This document shows, piece after piece, positions 54,092 to 63,012 of a stretch of DNA of 64,000 nucleotides. A program made the position numbers and the translations under genes. Each line of letters starts with the position of its first letter. Position 1 is the stretch's first letter. The notes under the pieces were generated by a model. It searched no databases, was not told where the DNA came from, and saw only the letters and a list, made by a program, of their open reading frames with translations. This DNA is from Dysgonomonas sp. PH5-45 (GTDB lineage: Bacteria > Bacteroidota > Bacteroidia > Bacteroidales > Dysgonomonadaceae), in contig NZ_JARXWE010000001.1 of NCBI RefSeq assembly GCF_029893235.1, forward strand, positions 1-64,000, given 5' to 3'.

Positions 54092-54595
54092 ATGGATAAT
54101 AATCAAAAAGAATATAAGGTTTTGTTCGTCTGTCTGGGTAATATATGCCGTTCTCCGGCAGGAGAGGGGATATTCAAAAAATTGGTGGAAGATAAAGGCC
54201 TCGCCCATCGGTTTTTCATAGACTCGGCAGGTACGGGAGGTTGGCATATTGGCGAACTGCCCGATGCCCGTATGCGGCAACATGGAGCACGCCGGGGATA
54301 CGACTTCAACTCGCGGGCACGTAAATTTGATGTTCAGGACTTCGACGATTTCGATATAATCTTGGCGATGGACGATAGTAACTACAACAATATTATGCGC
54401 CTTAGCCCCGACTTGGAATCGGGGCAGAAAGTTTACCGGATGACGGACTTCTCCCGGAAATATAGCTACGACCATGTTCCCGACCCTTATTACTCGGGTG
54501 CGGATGGCTTTGAGCTGGTGTTAGACTTGCTGGAAGATGCTTGCGGAGGCTTACTCGAAAATATTTTAGAACAAGGAAACGATCTTCGTAAATGA
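54092..54595 (+). CDS. Low-molecular-weight protein tyrosine phosphatase
   Basis: This is a 167-residue phosphatase from the ATG at 54092; a GTG at 54062 would add ten residues just before the catalytic domain and is less likely. The P-loop CLGNICRS has the catalytic Cys14 and Arg20. The general acid is the Asp of DPYYSGADGFE. Such enzymes remove phosphate from tyrosine, often on kinases that control capsule export, or from small molecules. No tyrosine kinase is nearby. Its stop overlaps the start of the EamA gene as ATGA, so they are translationally coupled. Confidence 0.94.
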   Translation: MDNNQKEYKVLFVCLGNICRSPAGEGIFKKLVEDKGLAHRFFIDSAGTGGWHIGELPDARMRQHGARRGYDFNSRARKFDVQDFDDFDIILAMDDSNYNNIMRLSPDLESGQKVYRMTDFSRKYSYDHVPDPYYSGADGFELVLDLLEDACGGLLENILEQGNDLRK

Positions 54596-55500
54596 TACCC
54601 AATAAACTGAAAGGGGTTCTTTTTGTTCTTGCCGGAGCTATGAGCTACGGGGTGTTGGCTACATTCGTAAAACTGGGTGGCGAAGAAGGCTTTTCTACTG
54701 CCGAACTCACGTTTGCCCAAACTTTTCTGGGTTTTTTGTTTCTGTTTGTAGCTTATATTTGTTTACGGCTAAAAGGCAATACTTCGTCTGTACATATTCC
54801 CACAAAAAAGAATAAATTGCGGCTTGTTGCCGGCGGAATACCTATGGGGCTGAGTAGTGTATTTTACTACCTGTCGTTGGGTTATGTAGAAGTGTCGGTA
54901 GGTATTGTCCTGCTGATGCAATCGGTTTGGATGGGCACGGTTGTAGATATGGTTATAAACAAGCGAAAACCCACAGCGAGCCAGTTTGTGGCTATTGTGG
55001 TTGTGCTTGTGGGGACTGTTTTGGCAACAAGCCTGCAAAAGACTGATGTACACCTTGACGTCCGGGGGGTGTTCTGGGGATTGCTTGCGGCTTTGGCATA
55101 CACTTTCAGTATGTTTACATCGAACCGTATAGCTATCCATAATTCCACGCTTTCCCGCTCCTTGTATATTCTGATGGGAGCCCTTATCACCGTTACCCTT
55201 GTGTGGGGATATTCGCTTACGCAGCAGTTCGATGTTTCCGTTTTTTGGAAATGGGGATTACTGCTCGCCATCTTCGGAGCAGTGCTTCCACCCCTTTTGT
55301 TTGCTAAAGGGATGCCACTTGCGGGGCTTGGCTTAGGCAGTATTTTGGCAGCTGTAGAACTGCCTGTTTCTGTAATGATGGCACACATATTTCTGCATGA
55401 GCAAACCGACGGTCTGCAATGGCTGGGGATAGTCCTTATCCTGTTGGCTATTACGCTGATGAACCTGTCTTTGTTCAAAAGAAAACGGGTACTTGGGTAA
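54592..55500 (+). CDS. EamA-family (DMT superfamily) transporter
   Basis: This is a 302-residue inner-membrane permease with ten predicted helices in two EamA repeats: LFVLAGAMSYGVLATFVKLG to about residue 140, then GVFWGLLAALAYTFSMFTSN onward. The second repeat ends with PVSVMMAHIFLHEQTDGLQWLG, the usual EamA end motif. The basic end (KRKRVLG) should be cytoplasmic. Substrates in this superfamily range from amino acids to metabolites, so none is proposed. It overlaps the phosphatase gene by four bases. Confidence 0.9.
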   Translation: MIPNKLKGVLFVLAGAMSYGVLATFVKLGGEEGFSTAELTFAQTFLGFLFLFVAYICLRLKGNTSSVHIPTKKNKLRLVAGGIPMGLSSVFYYLSLGYVEVSVGIVLLMQSVWMGTVVDMVINKRKPTASQFVAIVVVLVGTVLATSLQKTDVHLDVRGVFWGLLAALAYTFSMFTSNRIAIHNSTLSRSLYILMGALITVTLVWGYSLTQQFDVSVFWKWGLLLAIFGAVLPPLLFAKGMPLAGLGLGSILAAVELPVSVMMAHIFLHEQTDGLQWLGIVLILLAITLMNLSLFKRKRVLG

Positions 55501-55553
55501 GTCTTTTTAATGCAAAGATTGCATTAAGTACCAAATCTATGCAAACAATTTCT

Positions 55554-55561
55554 TATTTTTG
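55554..55561 (+). promoter_or_regulatory. Candidate -7 element for valS
   Basis: TATTTTTG fits TAnnTTTG and lies 39 bp before the chosen valS start; no clear TTG is present at -33. Confidence 0.45.
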
Positions 55562-55600
55562 CCTTTCGTAATATTTTTACCTTATATTTTAGAAAAAAGT

Positions 55601-58216
55601 ATGGATATAGCAAGTAAGTACAACCCTGCCGAGGTTGAAGGCAAATGGTACCAGTATTGGTTGGAGAAAAAATTCTTTCATTCAGAACCTGATAGCAGAG
55701 AGCCTTTCACTGTCGTCATTCCGCCTCCAAACGTAACGGGTGTACTGCATATGGGGCATATGCTCAACAATACTATTCAGGATGTGTTGGTGCGCCGTGC
55801 CCGTATGATGGGTAAAAATGCTTGCTGGGTACCCGGCACAGACCATGCTTCGATAGCTACCGAAGCTAAGGTGGTTGCAAAGCTGGCATCGGAAGGGATT
55901 GATAAAAACAGCCTTACCCGCGATGAATTTCTGAAACACGCTTGGGAGTGGACCGATAAGCACGGTGGCATCATCCTGCAACAGTTGCGTAAGCTGGGAG
56001 CTTCGTGCGATTGGGACAGGACTTGCTTCACGATGGACGAGCCACGTTCCGAGAGTGTATATAAAGTCTTTGTCGATTTGTATAACAAAGGCCTTATATA
56101 CCGTGGTGTACGTATGGTGAATTGGGATCCACAGGCAACAACGGCTCTTTCGGACGAAGAAGTTATCCACAGGGAAGAGCACGGAAAACTATACTATCTG
56201 CGCTATAAAATTGAAGGCGAAAACGGCTATGCGGTGATAGCAACAACCCGCCCCGAAACAATTTTTGGCGACGTTGCCGTATGTATAAACCCCAACGATG
56301 AAAAAACAGCCTTCCTGAAAGGCAAAAAAGTGATTGTACCCCTTGTGAACCGTGTAGTGCCTATTATTGAGGACGAATATGTGGACACGGAATTTGGTAC
56401 AGGTTGCCTGAAGGTAACCCCCGCCCACGATGTGAACGACTACATGCTGGGCGAAAAATATAACCTCGAAGCAATAGATATCTTCAACGATAACGGAACG
56501 CTCAACACAAACGGTTTGCAGTACGAAGGTATGGACCGTTTCGATGTCCGCAAGCAAATAGAAAAAGACCTTGAAGCAGGCGATTTGCTCGAAAAAACAG
56601 AACCCTATACCAACAAGGTAGGATACTCGGAACGTACCAATGTGCCTATCGAACCAAAGCTTTCCATGCAGTGGTTCCTGAAAATGGAAACCCTTGCCAA
56701 ACCGGCAGCCGAGGCTGTGGCCAACGATACCATTAAGTTCTATCCCGCAAAATATAAAAACACGTACCGCCACTGGATGGAAGGTATCAAGGATTGGTGC
56801 ATAAGCCGCCAGTTGTGGTGGGGACATCAGATTCCGGCATACTACCTGCCCGAAGGAGGTTATGTGGTTGGGGAAACACCCGAAAAAGCATTGGAAGAGG
56901 CCCGCAAAAAAAATCCCGCGTTGCAGCAATCCGACCTCCGGCGCGACGAAGACTGTCTGGATACGTGGTTCTCGTCGTGGCTGTGGCCTATTTCGGTGTT
57001 CGACGGAATAAATCATCCCGACAATAAGGACATAAGTTATTACTATCCTACCAACGATTTGGTAACAGCCCCCGATATTATCTTCTTTTGGGTGGCGCGT
57101 ATGATTATGGCAGGGTACGAATATCGCCAGCAGGCTTGTTTCAGCAATGTGTATTTCACGGGGATAGTGCGCGATAAGCTGGGGCGCAAAATGTCGAAAC
57201 AGCTCGGTAACTCGCCCGACCCGATAGAACTCATGGATAAATATGGAGCCGATGGTGTACGTATGGGCTTATTGCTTACTGCCCCTGCCGGAAACGATAT
57301 TCCGTTCGATGAAGCGCTTTGCGAGCAAGGACGTAACTTCAACAATAAGATATGGAATGCTTTCCGCCTGATAAAAGGGTGGGAGGTAGACTCTGCGGCA
57401 GAACAACCCGAATCGGCAGCTATTGCCGTCAGATGGTTCAAATCGGTTTTGGCAAAGACGGTAGACGAAATGAATGATTCGTTCGGAAAATATCGCCTGT
57501 CGGAAGCCCTGATGAATGTCTACAAACTGTTTTGGGACGAGTTTTCGTCATGGTATCTGGAGATGATTAAACCTGCTTATCAAAAGCCGATAGATGCGGC
57601 AACGTACCGGGCTACGTTAGACTTCTTCGACTCGCTTTTGCGTTTGCTCCATCCTTTTATGCCTTTCATCACCGAAGAGTTGTGGCAAGCCTTGGAAGAA
57701 CGCAAAGACGGCGAAAGCATCATGAATACGGATATGCCTCGTCCTACGGATTTTGAAGGAGACTATTTGTCGGCGTTCGATGTCGTAAAAGAGATTGTGT
57801 CGGGCATCCGTACCGTTCGTTTGCAGAAAAATATTCCTAATAAGGATGTTTTAGAGTTGAATGTTGTAGGTAGTTTTGATACGGCTTTTGCCCCTGTGGT
57901 AAAGAAGATGGGTAACCTTTTGGCAATAAACGGTGTGACTGAAAAACCGTCTGCCGCTTCTTCTTTTATGGTAGGTACAACCGAGTTTGCCATACCGCTT
58001 GGCGACAACGTTAATGTAGAGGAAGAACTTGCCAAGATGGAAGAAGAACTTAAATACACCAAAGGATTCTTGAATTCTGTAATGAAAAAACTGAGCAACG
58101 AGCGGTTTGTTGCCAATGCTAAACCCGAAGTGGTTGAAATGGAACGTAAAAAACAAGCCGATGCCGAGAGCAAAATTAAAACGCTCGAAGAAAGCATTGC
58201 CGGCTTACGGAAATAA
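55601..58216 (+). CDS. valS: Valine--tRNA ligase
   Basis: ValS charges tRNA-Val. The protein has 871 residues from the ATG at 55601, where the family's usual start lies ([18 protein letters not shown]). The class I signatures are [17 protein letters not shown] (HIGH) and [14 protein letters not shown] (KMSKS, here KMSKQ). The editing domain shows [18 protein letters not shown]. Zinc-type cysteines are not evident. The C-terminus is a coiled-coil arm ([18 protein letters not shown], then [15 protein letters not shown]) that grips tRNA. It is monocistronic, with a clear terminator after it. Confidence 0.97.
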   Translation: MDIASKYNPAEVEGKWYQYWLEKKFFHSEPDSREPFTVVIPPPNVTGVLHMGHMLNNTIQDVLVRRARMMGKNACWVPGTDHASIATEAKVVAKLASEGIDKNSLTRDEFLKHAWEWTDKHGGIILQQLRKLGASCDWDRTCFTMDEPRSESVYKVFVDLYNKGLIYRGVRMVNWDPQATTALSDEEVIHREEHGKLYYLRYKIEGENGYAVIATTRPETIFGDVAVCINPNDEKTAFLKGKKVIVPLVNRVVPIIEDEYVDTEFGTGCLKVTPAHDVNDYMLGEKYNLEAIDIFNDNGTLNTNGLQYEGMDRFDVRKQIEKDLEAGDLLEKTEPYTNKVGYSERTNVPIEPKLSMQWFLKMETLAKPAAEAVANDTIKFYPAKYKNTYRHWMEGIKDWCISRQLWWGHQIPAYYLPEGGYVVGETPEKALEEARKKNPALQQSDLRRDEDCLDTWFSSWLWPISVFDGINHPDNKDISYYYPTNDLVTAPDIIFFWVARMIMAGYEYRQQACFSNVYFTGIVRDKLGRKMSKQLGNSPDPIELMDKYGADGVRMGLLLTAPAGNDIPFDEALCEQGRNFNNKIWNAFRLIKGWEVDSAAEQPESAAIAVRWFKSVLAKTVDEMNDSFGKYRLSEALMNVYKLFWDEFSSWYLEMIKPAYQKPIDAATYRATLDFFDSLLRLLHPFMPFITEELWQALEERKDGESIMNTDMPRPTDFEGDYLSAFDVVKEIVSGIRTVRLQKNIPNKDVLELNVVGSFDTAFAPVVKKMGNLLAINGVTEKPSAASSFMVGTTEFAIPLGDNVNVEEELAKMEEELKYTKGFLNSVMKKLSNERFVANAKPEVVEMERKKQADAESKIKTLEESIAGLRK

Positions 58217-58232
58217 GAATAAAGCTATATTG

Positions 58233-58275
58233 AAAAACCTCTCGATGATCCGTTTCAAAGAGAGGTTTTTCTTTT
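58233..58275 (+). terminator. Intrinsic terminator after valS
   Basis: AAAAACCTCTC (58233-58243) pairs with GAGAGGTTTTT (58260-58270), then CTTTTT. It is a strong terminator. Confidence 0.88.
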
Positions 58276-58533
58276 TATTACCTAAACCAATGCTTTTACC
58301 TTATACTATATATTCCATGTGTTGCTTATTCAACATAACAAATTTATATATGGATAGTATCCTGTGCAACAAAAATCGACAAACTGCTAAAATGAATCGA
58401 CATAAAGTATGAAATAATCATTCGTCTGGAGTATTGCTAAACGGTATTCGGGAAAAATGGTTATTTTTGTTCGCTTCTTTACTTTTTCGGGGTGAAGAAA
58501 AGAATTCGATAACAAAACATCCGTCTTATATAT
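58276..58533 (+). promoter_or_regulatory. Spacer with a candidate -7 element for the AlkD-like gene
   Basis: This spacer of about 260 bp has no gene. TATTTTTG at 58462-58469 fits TAnnTTTG and is 65 bp before the start. TTG at 58434 is 25 bp upstream of it. Nothing else is apparent. Confidence 0.4.
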
Positions 58534-59241
58534 ATGGTGACCGCAAAAGATATCCAAACCCAATTAGAAGGGTATTCAACCCCTGAAAAAAGGGATTTTC
58601 TTCCTTACTTTTTTAAGACAGGAGAAGGACAGTATGGCGAGGGCGACAAGTTTATTGGAGTAGTTGTTCCCGATACCCGTAAGGTTGCCAAGGCAAATAA
58701 ACTAATGCCGGTTGATGAAATCGAGAAACTTTTGCAGAGCCAGTATCACGAATGCCGGCTGTGTGCCTTGCTGATTCTGGTAGAGTTATTTAAGGGCGCA
58801 AAGAAGGATGAGAAAAAGAAAATTGTAGATTTTTATCTGGCCAATACCGAACGTATAAATAACTGGGATTTGGTTGATCTCAGTGCCCGTGATATTGTGG
58901 GCGAATATCTGGCAGATAAAACAGACCGAAGCGTTTTGTACAATCTTGCCGCAAGCAGTCTGCTTTGGAATCAGCGAATTGCCATCATATCTACTTTCGC
59001 TTTTATAAAGCAAAACGATTTTGAAGATACCGTCCGTCTTTCGGAAATATTCCTCACCCATAAGCACGATTTGATGCACAAGGCAACAGGCTGGATGCTC
59101 CGGGAGGCAGGCAAACGCGACAAAGAGGTATTGATAGCGTTTCTCGACAAGCATTACCGGGCAATGCCACGGACTATGCTCCGGTACGCAATAGAAAAGC
59201 TTTCGCCCGAAGAAAGGGCTCATTACATGAAGAAAGATTAA
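58534..59241 (+). CDS. AlkD-like DNA alkylation repair protein
   Basis: This is a 235-residue all-helical protein built of HEAT-like repeats, of the AlkC/AlkD DNA glycosylase superfamily. It removes positively charged alkylated bases such as 7-methylguanine. Typical segments are FFKTGEGQYGEGDKFIGVVV near the start, HECRLCALLILVELFKG, and NNWDLVDLSARDIVGEYL, where Trp and Asp face DNA. HDLMHKATGWMLREAGKRD follows. The conserved catalytic-site residues seem to be present, but activity is not assured in this branch. It lies 22 bp before the M16 peptidase gene. Confidence 0.9.
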   Translation: MVTAKDIQTQLEGYSTPEKRDFLPYFFKTGEGQYGEGDKFIGVVVPDTRKVAKANKLMPVDEIEKLLQSQYHECRLCALLILVELFKGAKKDEKKKIVDFYLANTERINNWDLVDLSARDIVGEYLADKTDRSVLYNLAASSLLWNQRIAIISTFAFIKQNDFEDTVRLSEIFLTHKHDLMHKATGWMLREAGKRDKEVLIAFLDKHYRAMPRTMLRYAIEKLSPEERAHYMKKD

Positions 59242-59263
59242 TAAAATCGATATAAAATTCTTA

Positions 59264-60487
59264 ATGGTTAACTATCAGTCATATACTTTACAGAATGGCC
59301 TCCGTTTGGTGCATAAACATAATACAAGCAGGGTTTCGTATGCCGGTTTTATAGTCAATGTAGGCACTCGCGACGAGGCCGACGATGAGTATGGAATGGC
59401 TCACTTTATTGAGCATATGCTCTTTAAGGGCACAGCCAAACGGACATCCCGCCACATAATAAATAGGGTAGAGGCCGTAGGTGGGGACTTGAACGCTTAT
59501 ACCAATAAGGAAGAAACGGTTCTTTATTCGGCCTTTCTTGAGGAAGATTTCGAAAGGATTTTTGAACTGTTGAGTGACATGATTTTCAGCTCCGACTTTC
59601 CGCAGAAGGAGATAGACAAAGAAGTTGAGGTTATTATAGATGAGATAAATTCGTATGAGGACAGCCCTTCGGAGCTTATTTTTGATGAATTTGAAAATCT
59701 TTTATTCAGAAGCACACAGTTCGGGCATAATATTTTGGGCACAAAAGAATCTCTGTTGACTTTCGATACTGAAAAAGCAAAGCGATTTTTCTCGAAATAC
59801 TATGTTCCTGAAAACATGGTTTTTTTCTCGTATGGACAAACCAAGTTCGAAAAAATTGTCCGTTTAGCTGAAAAATATCTGGCAGGAATATGTTCCTCGC
59901 CACGAAATACAGAGAGGATAAAACCTGCGAATAATGTGCCATCGGAAGTAAAAGTGAATAAGGAAACATCGCAGGTGCATGCTATAATAGGCGCAACGGC
60001 ATATACCCTGCACGATCCTAAAAGACATGCCCTTTATTTATTGAACAATATTTTAGGGGGGCCGGGCATGAATAGCCGGCTTAACTTGTCGCTCCGCGAG
60101 AAAAAAGGATATGTATATAATGTGGAGTCGAGTATCTCGTCTTTTAGCGATACGGGAATGTTTTCTATCTACTTTGGTACGGATGAGAAAAATTTCGGAA
60201 AATGTATCGAATTAGTATATAAGGAATTGGATGCGCTTTGCAGAGGAGGGCTGACGTCCCGACAATTCCAAACAGCTAAAAAACAGCTGTTGGGACAGAT
60301 TGCCGTCCATAGCGACAATAACGAAAGCATAGCCCAATCGTTGGGGAAAAACTTTTTGCACTACAATCATTTTGATAGCCCCTCGGAAACTTACAGCAAG
60401 ATAAATTTGATAAAAGAAGACGATTTATTTGCCGTAGCAAACGATATTTTTCAAAAAAATAAACTATCTTGCCTCATATATTTGTAA
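59264..60487 (+). CDS. M16-family zinc peptidase (insulinase/processing-peptidase type)
   Basis: This is a 407-residue M16B-type peptidase with the inverted zinc motif HFIEH (His47, Glu50, His51) in GMAHFIEHMLFKGTAKR. The downstream Glu of EEFVYSAF-like NKEETVLYSAF follows. The second half is the inactive partner domain, with the R/Y-containing GGPGMNSRLNLSLREKKGYVYNVES motif. There is no signal peptide, so it is probably cytosolic. Members degrade peptides; the substrate is unknown. Co-directional with the AlkD-like gene. Confidence 0.93.
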   Translation: MVNYQSYTLQNGLRLVHKHNTSRVSYAGFIVNVGTRDEADDEYGMAHFIEHMLFKGTAKRTSRHIINRVEAVGGDLNAYTNKEETVLYSAFLEEDFERIFELLSDMIFSSDFPQKEIDKEVEVIIDEINSYEDSPSELIFDEFENLLFRSTQFGHNILGTKESLLTFDTEKAKRFFSKYYVPENMVFFSYGQTKFEKIVRLAEKYLAGICSSPRNTERIKPANNVPSEVKVNKETSQVHAIIGATAYTLHDPKRHALYLLNNILGGPGMNSRLNLSLREKKGYVYNVESSISSFSDTGMFSIYFGTDEKNFGKCIELVYKELDALCRGGLTSRQFQTAKKQLLGQIAVHSDNNESIAQSLGKNFLHYNHFDSPSETYSKINLIKEDDLFAVANDIFQKNKLSCLIYL

Positions 60488-60604
60488 ATTTGATGAAAGC
60501 CCATTTGCTCATCGATAGTCTGAAATGTGTTATATAATACATGTTTTGGAGGCGTTACGACACAAAAAATGTCATCCGCACATCAATTTAACAAATATAT
60601 AAAC

Positions 60605-60612
60605 TATATTTG
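60605..60612 (+). promoter_or_regulatory. -7 element for the first beta-barrel gene
   Basis: TATATTTG fits TAnnTTTG, 45 bp before the ATG at 60657. The -33 region is AT-rich without a clear TTG. Confidence 0.45.
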
Positions 60613-60656
60613 CATAGTTTTACAGAAAATATATTTTTAAATTAAAATTGAAGGTT

Positions 60657-61277
60657 ATGAAAAAATTATTTCTTACTCTTGCTCTTGCTCTTGGAGTACT
60701 AACTGTAAATGCTCAGGAAGTTGGACAATTCTGGGCTGGTGGGTCGTTAGGTTTTAGTATGAAAAGCATTAAAATTGAAAATGAAGCTATTACTGATACA
60801 AAATCTAAATCTTACACTTCTTTCAAATTTGTTCCTGAAATAGGATATGTTATTACAGAAAACTTAGGAGTAGGAGTAAATTTAGGATATACTCATGTAG
60901 AAGACGTGAGAAACTATAATGGAATAGAAGCGCCAACCAGAGAAGATGGTTACCTTTTTGGAGCATTTGCACGTTACACTTTCTTGAAAGGCGATCTTGG
61001 TAGTCTTTTCGTTGACGGTGGTGCTACTTACTCTTATCTTGAAGGAAAAAGAAAACCATTCAAATCAGAAACAACAGATTTGGAAATTGGTTTCCGTCCG
61101 GGTGTTGCCGTTAAATTGTCAAACACATTGGCTTTGACCGGAAAACTTGGTTTCTTAGGTTACAAACATGAGAAATCAGTTTTGAAAGGAGTAAAAGACA
61201 GTAAAGTTAGGGATAACAGTCTTGGTTTTGACTTCGATATGTCTCAATTCCAATTTGGTCTTAGCTTTATATTCTAA
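60657..61277 (+). CDS. Outer-membrane beta-barrel protein, first of a tandem pair
   Basis: The 206-residue precursor starts at the ATG at 60657; the TTG at 60648 would only add three residues before the signal peptide (KLFLTLALALGVLTVNAQ). The mature part is a run of amphipathic strands typical of OmpW/OmpA-like eight-stranded barrels (FVPEIGYVITENLGVGVNLGY, YLFGAFARYTFLKGDL, GSLFVDGGATYSYLEG), ending in an aromatic residue (QFQFGLSFIF) as BAM substrates do. Its role is unknown. A paralogue follows after 74 bp. Confidence 0.85.
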   Translation: MKKLFLTLALALGVLTVNAQEVGQFWAGGSLGFSMKSIKIENEAITDTKSKSYTSFKFVPEIGYVITENLGVGVNLGYTHVEDVRNYNGIEAPTREDGYLFGAFARYTFLKGDLGSLFVDGGATYSYLEGKRKPFKSETTDLEIGFRPGVAVKLSNTLALTGKLGFLGYKHEKSVLKGVKDSKVRDNSLGFDFDMSQFQFGLSFIF

Positions 61278-61307
61278 ATAAAATACACTTTAAGAACAAA
61301 ATTTCAG

Positions 61308-61329
61308 ACATTATAGCATTCTATAATGT
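61308..61329. promoter_or_regulatory. Perfect palindrome between the two beta-barrel genes
   Basis: ACATTATAG-CATT-CTATAATGT is a perfect 9-bp inverted repeat, 22 bp before the second gene, with no T-run. It may be an operator, an mRNA-stabilising hairpin or a weak attenuator. Confidence 0.45.
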
Positions 61330-61351
61330 TGATAACTAAAAAAAGAAGACA

Positions 61352-61963
61352 ATGAAGAAATTATTATTTACTCTTGTTCTTGTTCTTTGTGTATTTTCGA
61401 TGAATGCACAAGAAGTGGGGCAAACATGGGTAGGAGCAAATATTGGTATGACAACTCATGCTCCTAAATTGGCCGGAAAAAGCCAAAAAGATGTAACCGG
61501 AGTTAAAGTATTGGGTGAAATAGGTTACAACCAAACAGATAAATTTGCTTTTGGACTTAAATTTGGTGTTGTAACAACATCAGGAGCATACGATCTTTTT
61601 GATGGAGATAAAGGTTACAATTTTGTTGTTGCACCTTTTGCTCGTTATTATGCGTATAAATTTGACCGCGGTTCTGTTTTTGTTGACGGAGGTGTGGAAT
61701 ATACTCATGGTAAAAACAAAAAATCTAAAGCCGAAGCAGACTATTTTAACGTAGGTTTTCAACCCGGATTTAATTTTGGTATTTCAGATAAACTTAGTCT
61801 TACGGCACGTGTTGGTTTCTTAGGATACAAACATATTAACGAAGATCAAGCCTTTCTTGATAATGAAGGACACTATTATGATGGCGGAACTAAAAAAACA
61901 AATACTTGGGGATTTGATTTTGATCTAAGCCAAATTCAGTTTGGTGTTAACTACGTATTTTAA
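61352..61963 (+). CDS. Outer-membrane beta-barrel protein, second of a tandem pair
   Basis: The 203-residue precursor has a signal peptide (LLFTLVLVLCVFSMNAQ). It shares the pattern of the upstream gene: EVGQTWVGANIGM at the mature start, LGEIGYNQTDKFAFGLKFG, FVVAPFARYYAYKFDRGSVF, VDGGVEYTHGK, LSLTARVGFLGYKH and the C-terminal DFDLSQIQFGVNYVF ending in Phe. It is a paralogue by tandem duplication, with clear divergence in the loops that would face outward. Function unknown. A strong terminator closes the pair. Confidence 0.85.
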   Translation: MKKLLFTLVLVLCVFSMNAQEVGQTWVGANIGMTTHAPKLAGKSQKDVTGVKVLGEIGYNQTDKFAFGLKFGVVTTSGAYDLFDGDKGYNFVVAPFARYYAYKFDRGSVFVDGGVEYTHGKNKKSKAEADYFNVGFQPGFNFGISDKLSLTARVGFLGYKHINEDQAFLDNEGHYYDGGTKKTNTWGFDFDLSQIQFGVNYVF

Positions 61964-62003
61964 TTAAAAATATCAGATAGTCTATCCTTTTTAGACAACC
62001 AGT

Positions 62004-62050
62004 AAAACAGCCGGAAATATGCATTTTTGTATATTTCCGGCTGTTTTATT
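62004..62050 (+). terminator. Intrinsic terminator after the beta-barrel pair
   Basis: AAAACAGCCGGAAATAT (62004-62020) is perfectly complementary to ATATTTCCGGCTGTTTT (62031-62047), a 17-bp stem ending in T residues. Confidence 0.9.
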
Positions 62051-62210
62051 GTAAGAAAAGTAAATAGCTGGCATAAAAAATTAAAGTATGTTTTAAACGG
62101 AATGTAAAGTTATATCTTTAATTTATGTTTGTTGTGTAATATAAGTTTTCTGTGATGCTTGTATTCACATCTCTGAATTTGTTTTTAATAACTATGTATT
62201 TCCGAATAGT

Positions 62211-62828
62211 ATGATAGACGATAATTTGAAAACTGAAGAAAAAATTAGAATTGCTGCTCGTGGAGAGTTTCTTGAAAAAGGTTTTAATGCTACCCGGATA
62301 CGTGACATCGCAGAATTGGCCGAGGTTAATGTTGCTCTGGTGAATTATTATTTCCGTAGCAAAGAAAATCTGTTCGATATTATAATGTTCGATTGCATGC
62401 AAGATATGTTTTCGTTTCTGAATAAGATAGTAAATAATGAACAGACGAGTTTATCGTTCAAGATACAAGAAATAGTGAAGAGCTATGTCAATATGTACAA
62501 AACAAACCCTCATTTGCCGTTATTTGTTTTTCGCGAAATACAGACTAACCCCGACCGTTTGATAAGAAAAATAGGAATACCACAGGATAGTATGCAAAAT
62601 AGCTATTTCTTTAAGCAATTGGGCGACCATATCTCTAAAAAGAAATTAGGTATAACACCTTTACATGTATTCGTAAACATAGTTTCTCTGACTATTTTGC
62701 CGGTTGTCGGTAAATCGTTTATTTTTAAAATGTGTACCTTCGAAAATGAGGAATACGAAAATTTTGTAAACGAAAGGGAAGCACTTGTTCCTGAATGGAT
62801 CAAGGCAATGTTAGATTTGGATGAATAA
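62211..62828 (+). CDS. TetR/AcrR-family transcriptional regulator
   Basis: This 205-residue regulator has an N-terminal HTH of the TetR type: EKIRIAARGEFLEKGFNATRI, then RDIAELAEVNVALVNYYFRSKENLF. The C-terminal ligand domain is helical and not assignable to a ligand. Members usually repress nearby transport or envelope genes. Here the upstream neighbours are two beta-barrel genes and the downstream gene is murF, and no operator was identified. The gene appears to be alone on its transcript. Confidence 0.92.
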   Translation: MIDDNLKTEEKIRIAARGEFLEKGFNATRIRDIAELAEVNVALVNYYFRSKENLFDIIMFDCMQDMFSFLNKIVNNEQTSLSFKIQEIVKSYVNMYKTNPHLPLFVFREIQTNPDRLIRKIGIPQDSMQNSYFFKQLGDHISKKKLGITPLHVFVNIVSLTILPVVGKSFIFKMCTFENEEYENFVNEREALVPEWIKAMLDLDE

Positions 62829-62893
62829 AAGACAATACATAAAAATATTCTGGAAAGAAGTTATGTTTGCTTGAAAAGTTAATGTATCTTCGT

Positions 62894-62960
62894 AATAGGT
62901 GGTATTATTGATTTTTAAAATTATTTCAAGGTTTAAAAGAAAACAAAAATACCTCCTATT
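62894..62960. other. Inverted repeat between the TetR gene and murF
   Basis: AATAGGTGGTATT (62894-62906) and AATACCTCCTATT (62948-62960) are inverted with one mismatch around a 41-bp AT-rich loop. It may end the regulator transcript or be a binding site. Confidence 0.4.
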
Positions 62961-63012
62961 CGTTTATTTATTGTATAGGTGTAATTTGATACTAAATTAA
63001 GATTCGATAATC

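Noticed and set aside
56189..57016. 275-codon minus-strand frame inside valS
   Set aside because: It is antisense to the conserved editing and catalytic domains of valyl-tRNA synthetase; no independent signal.
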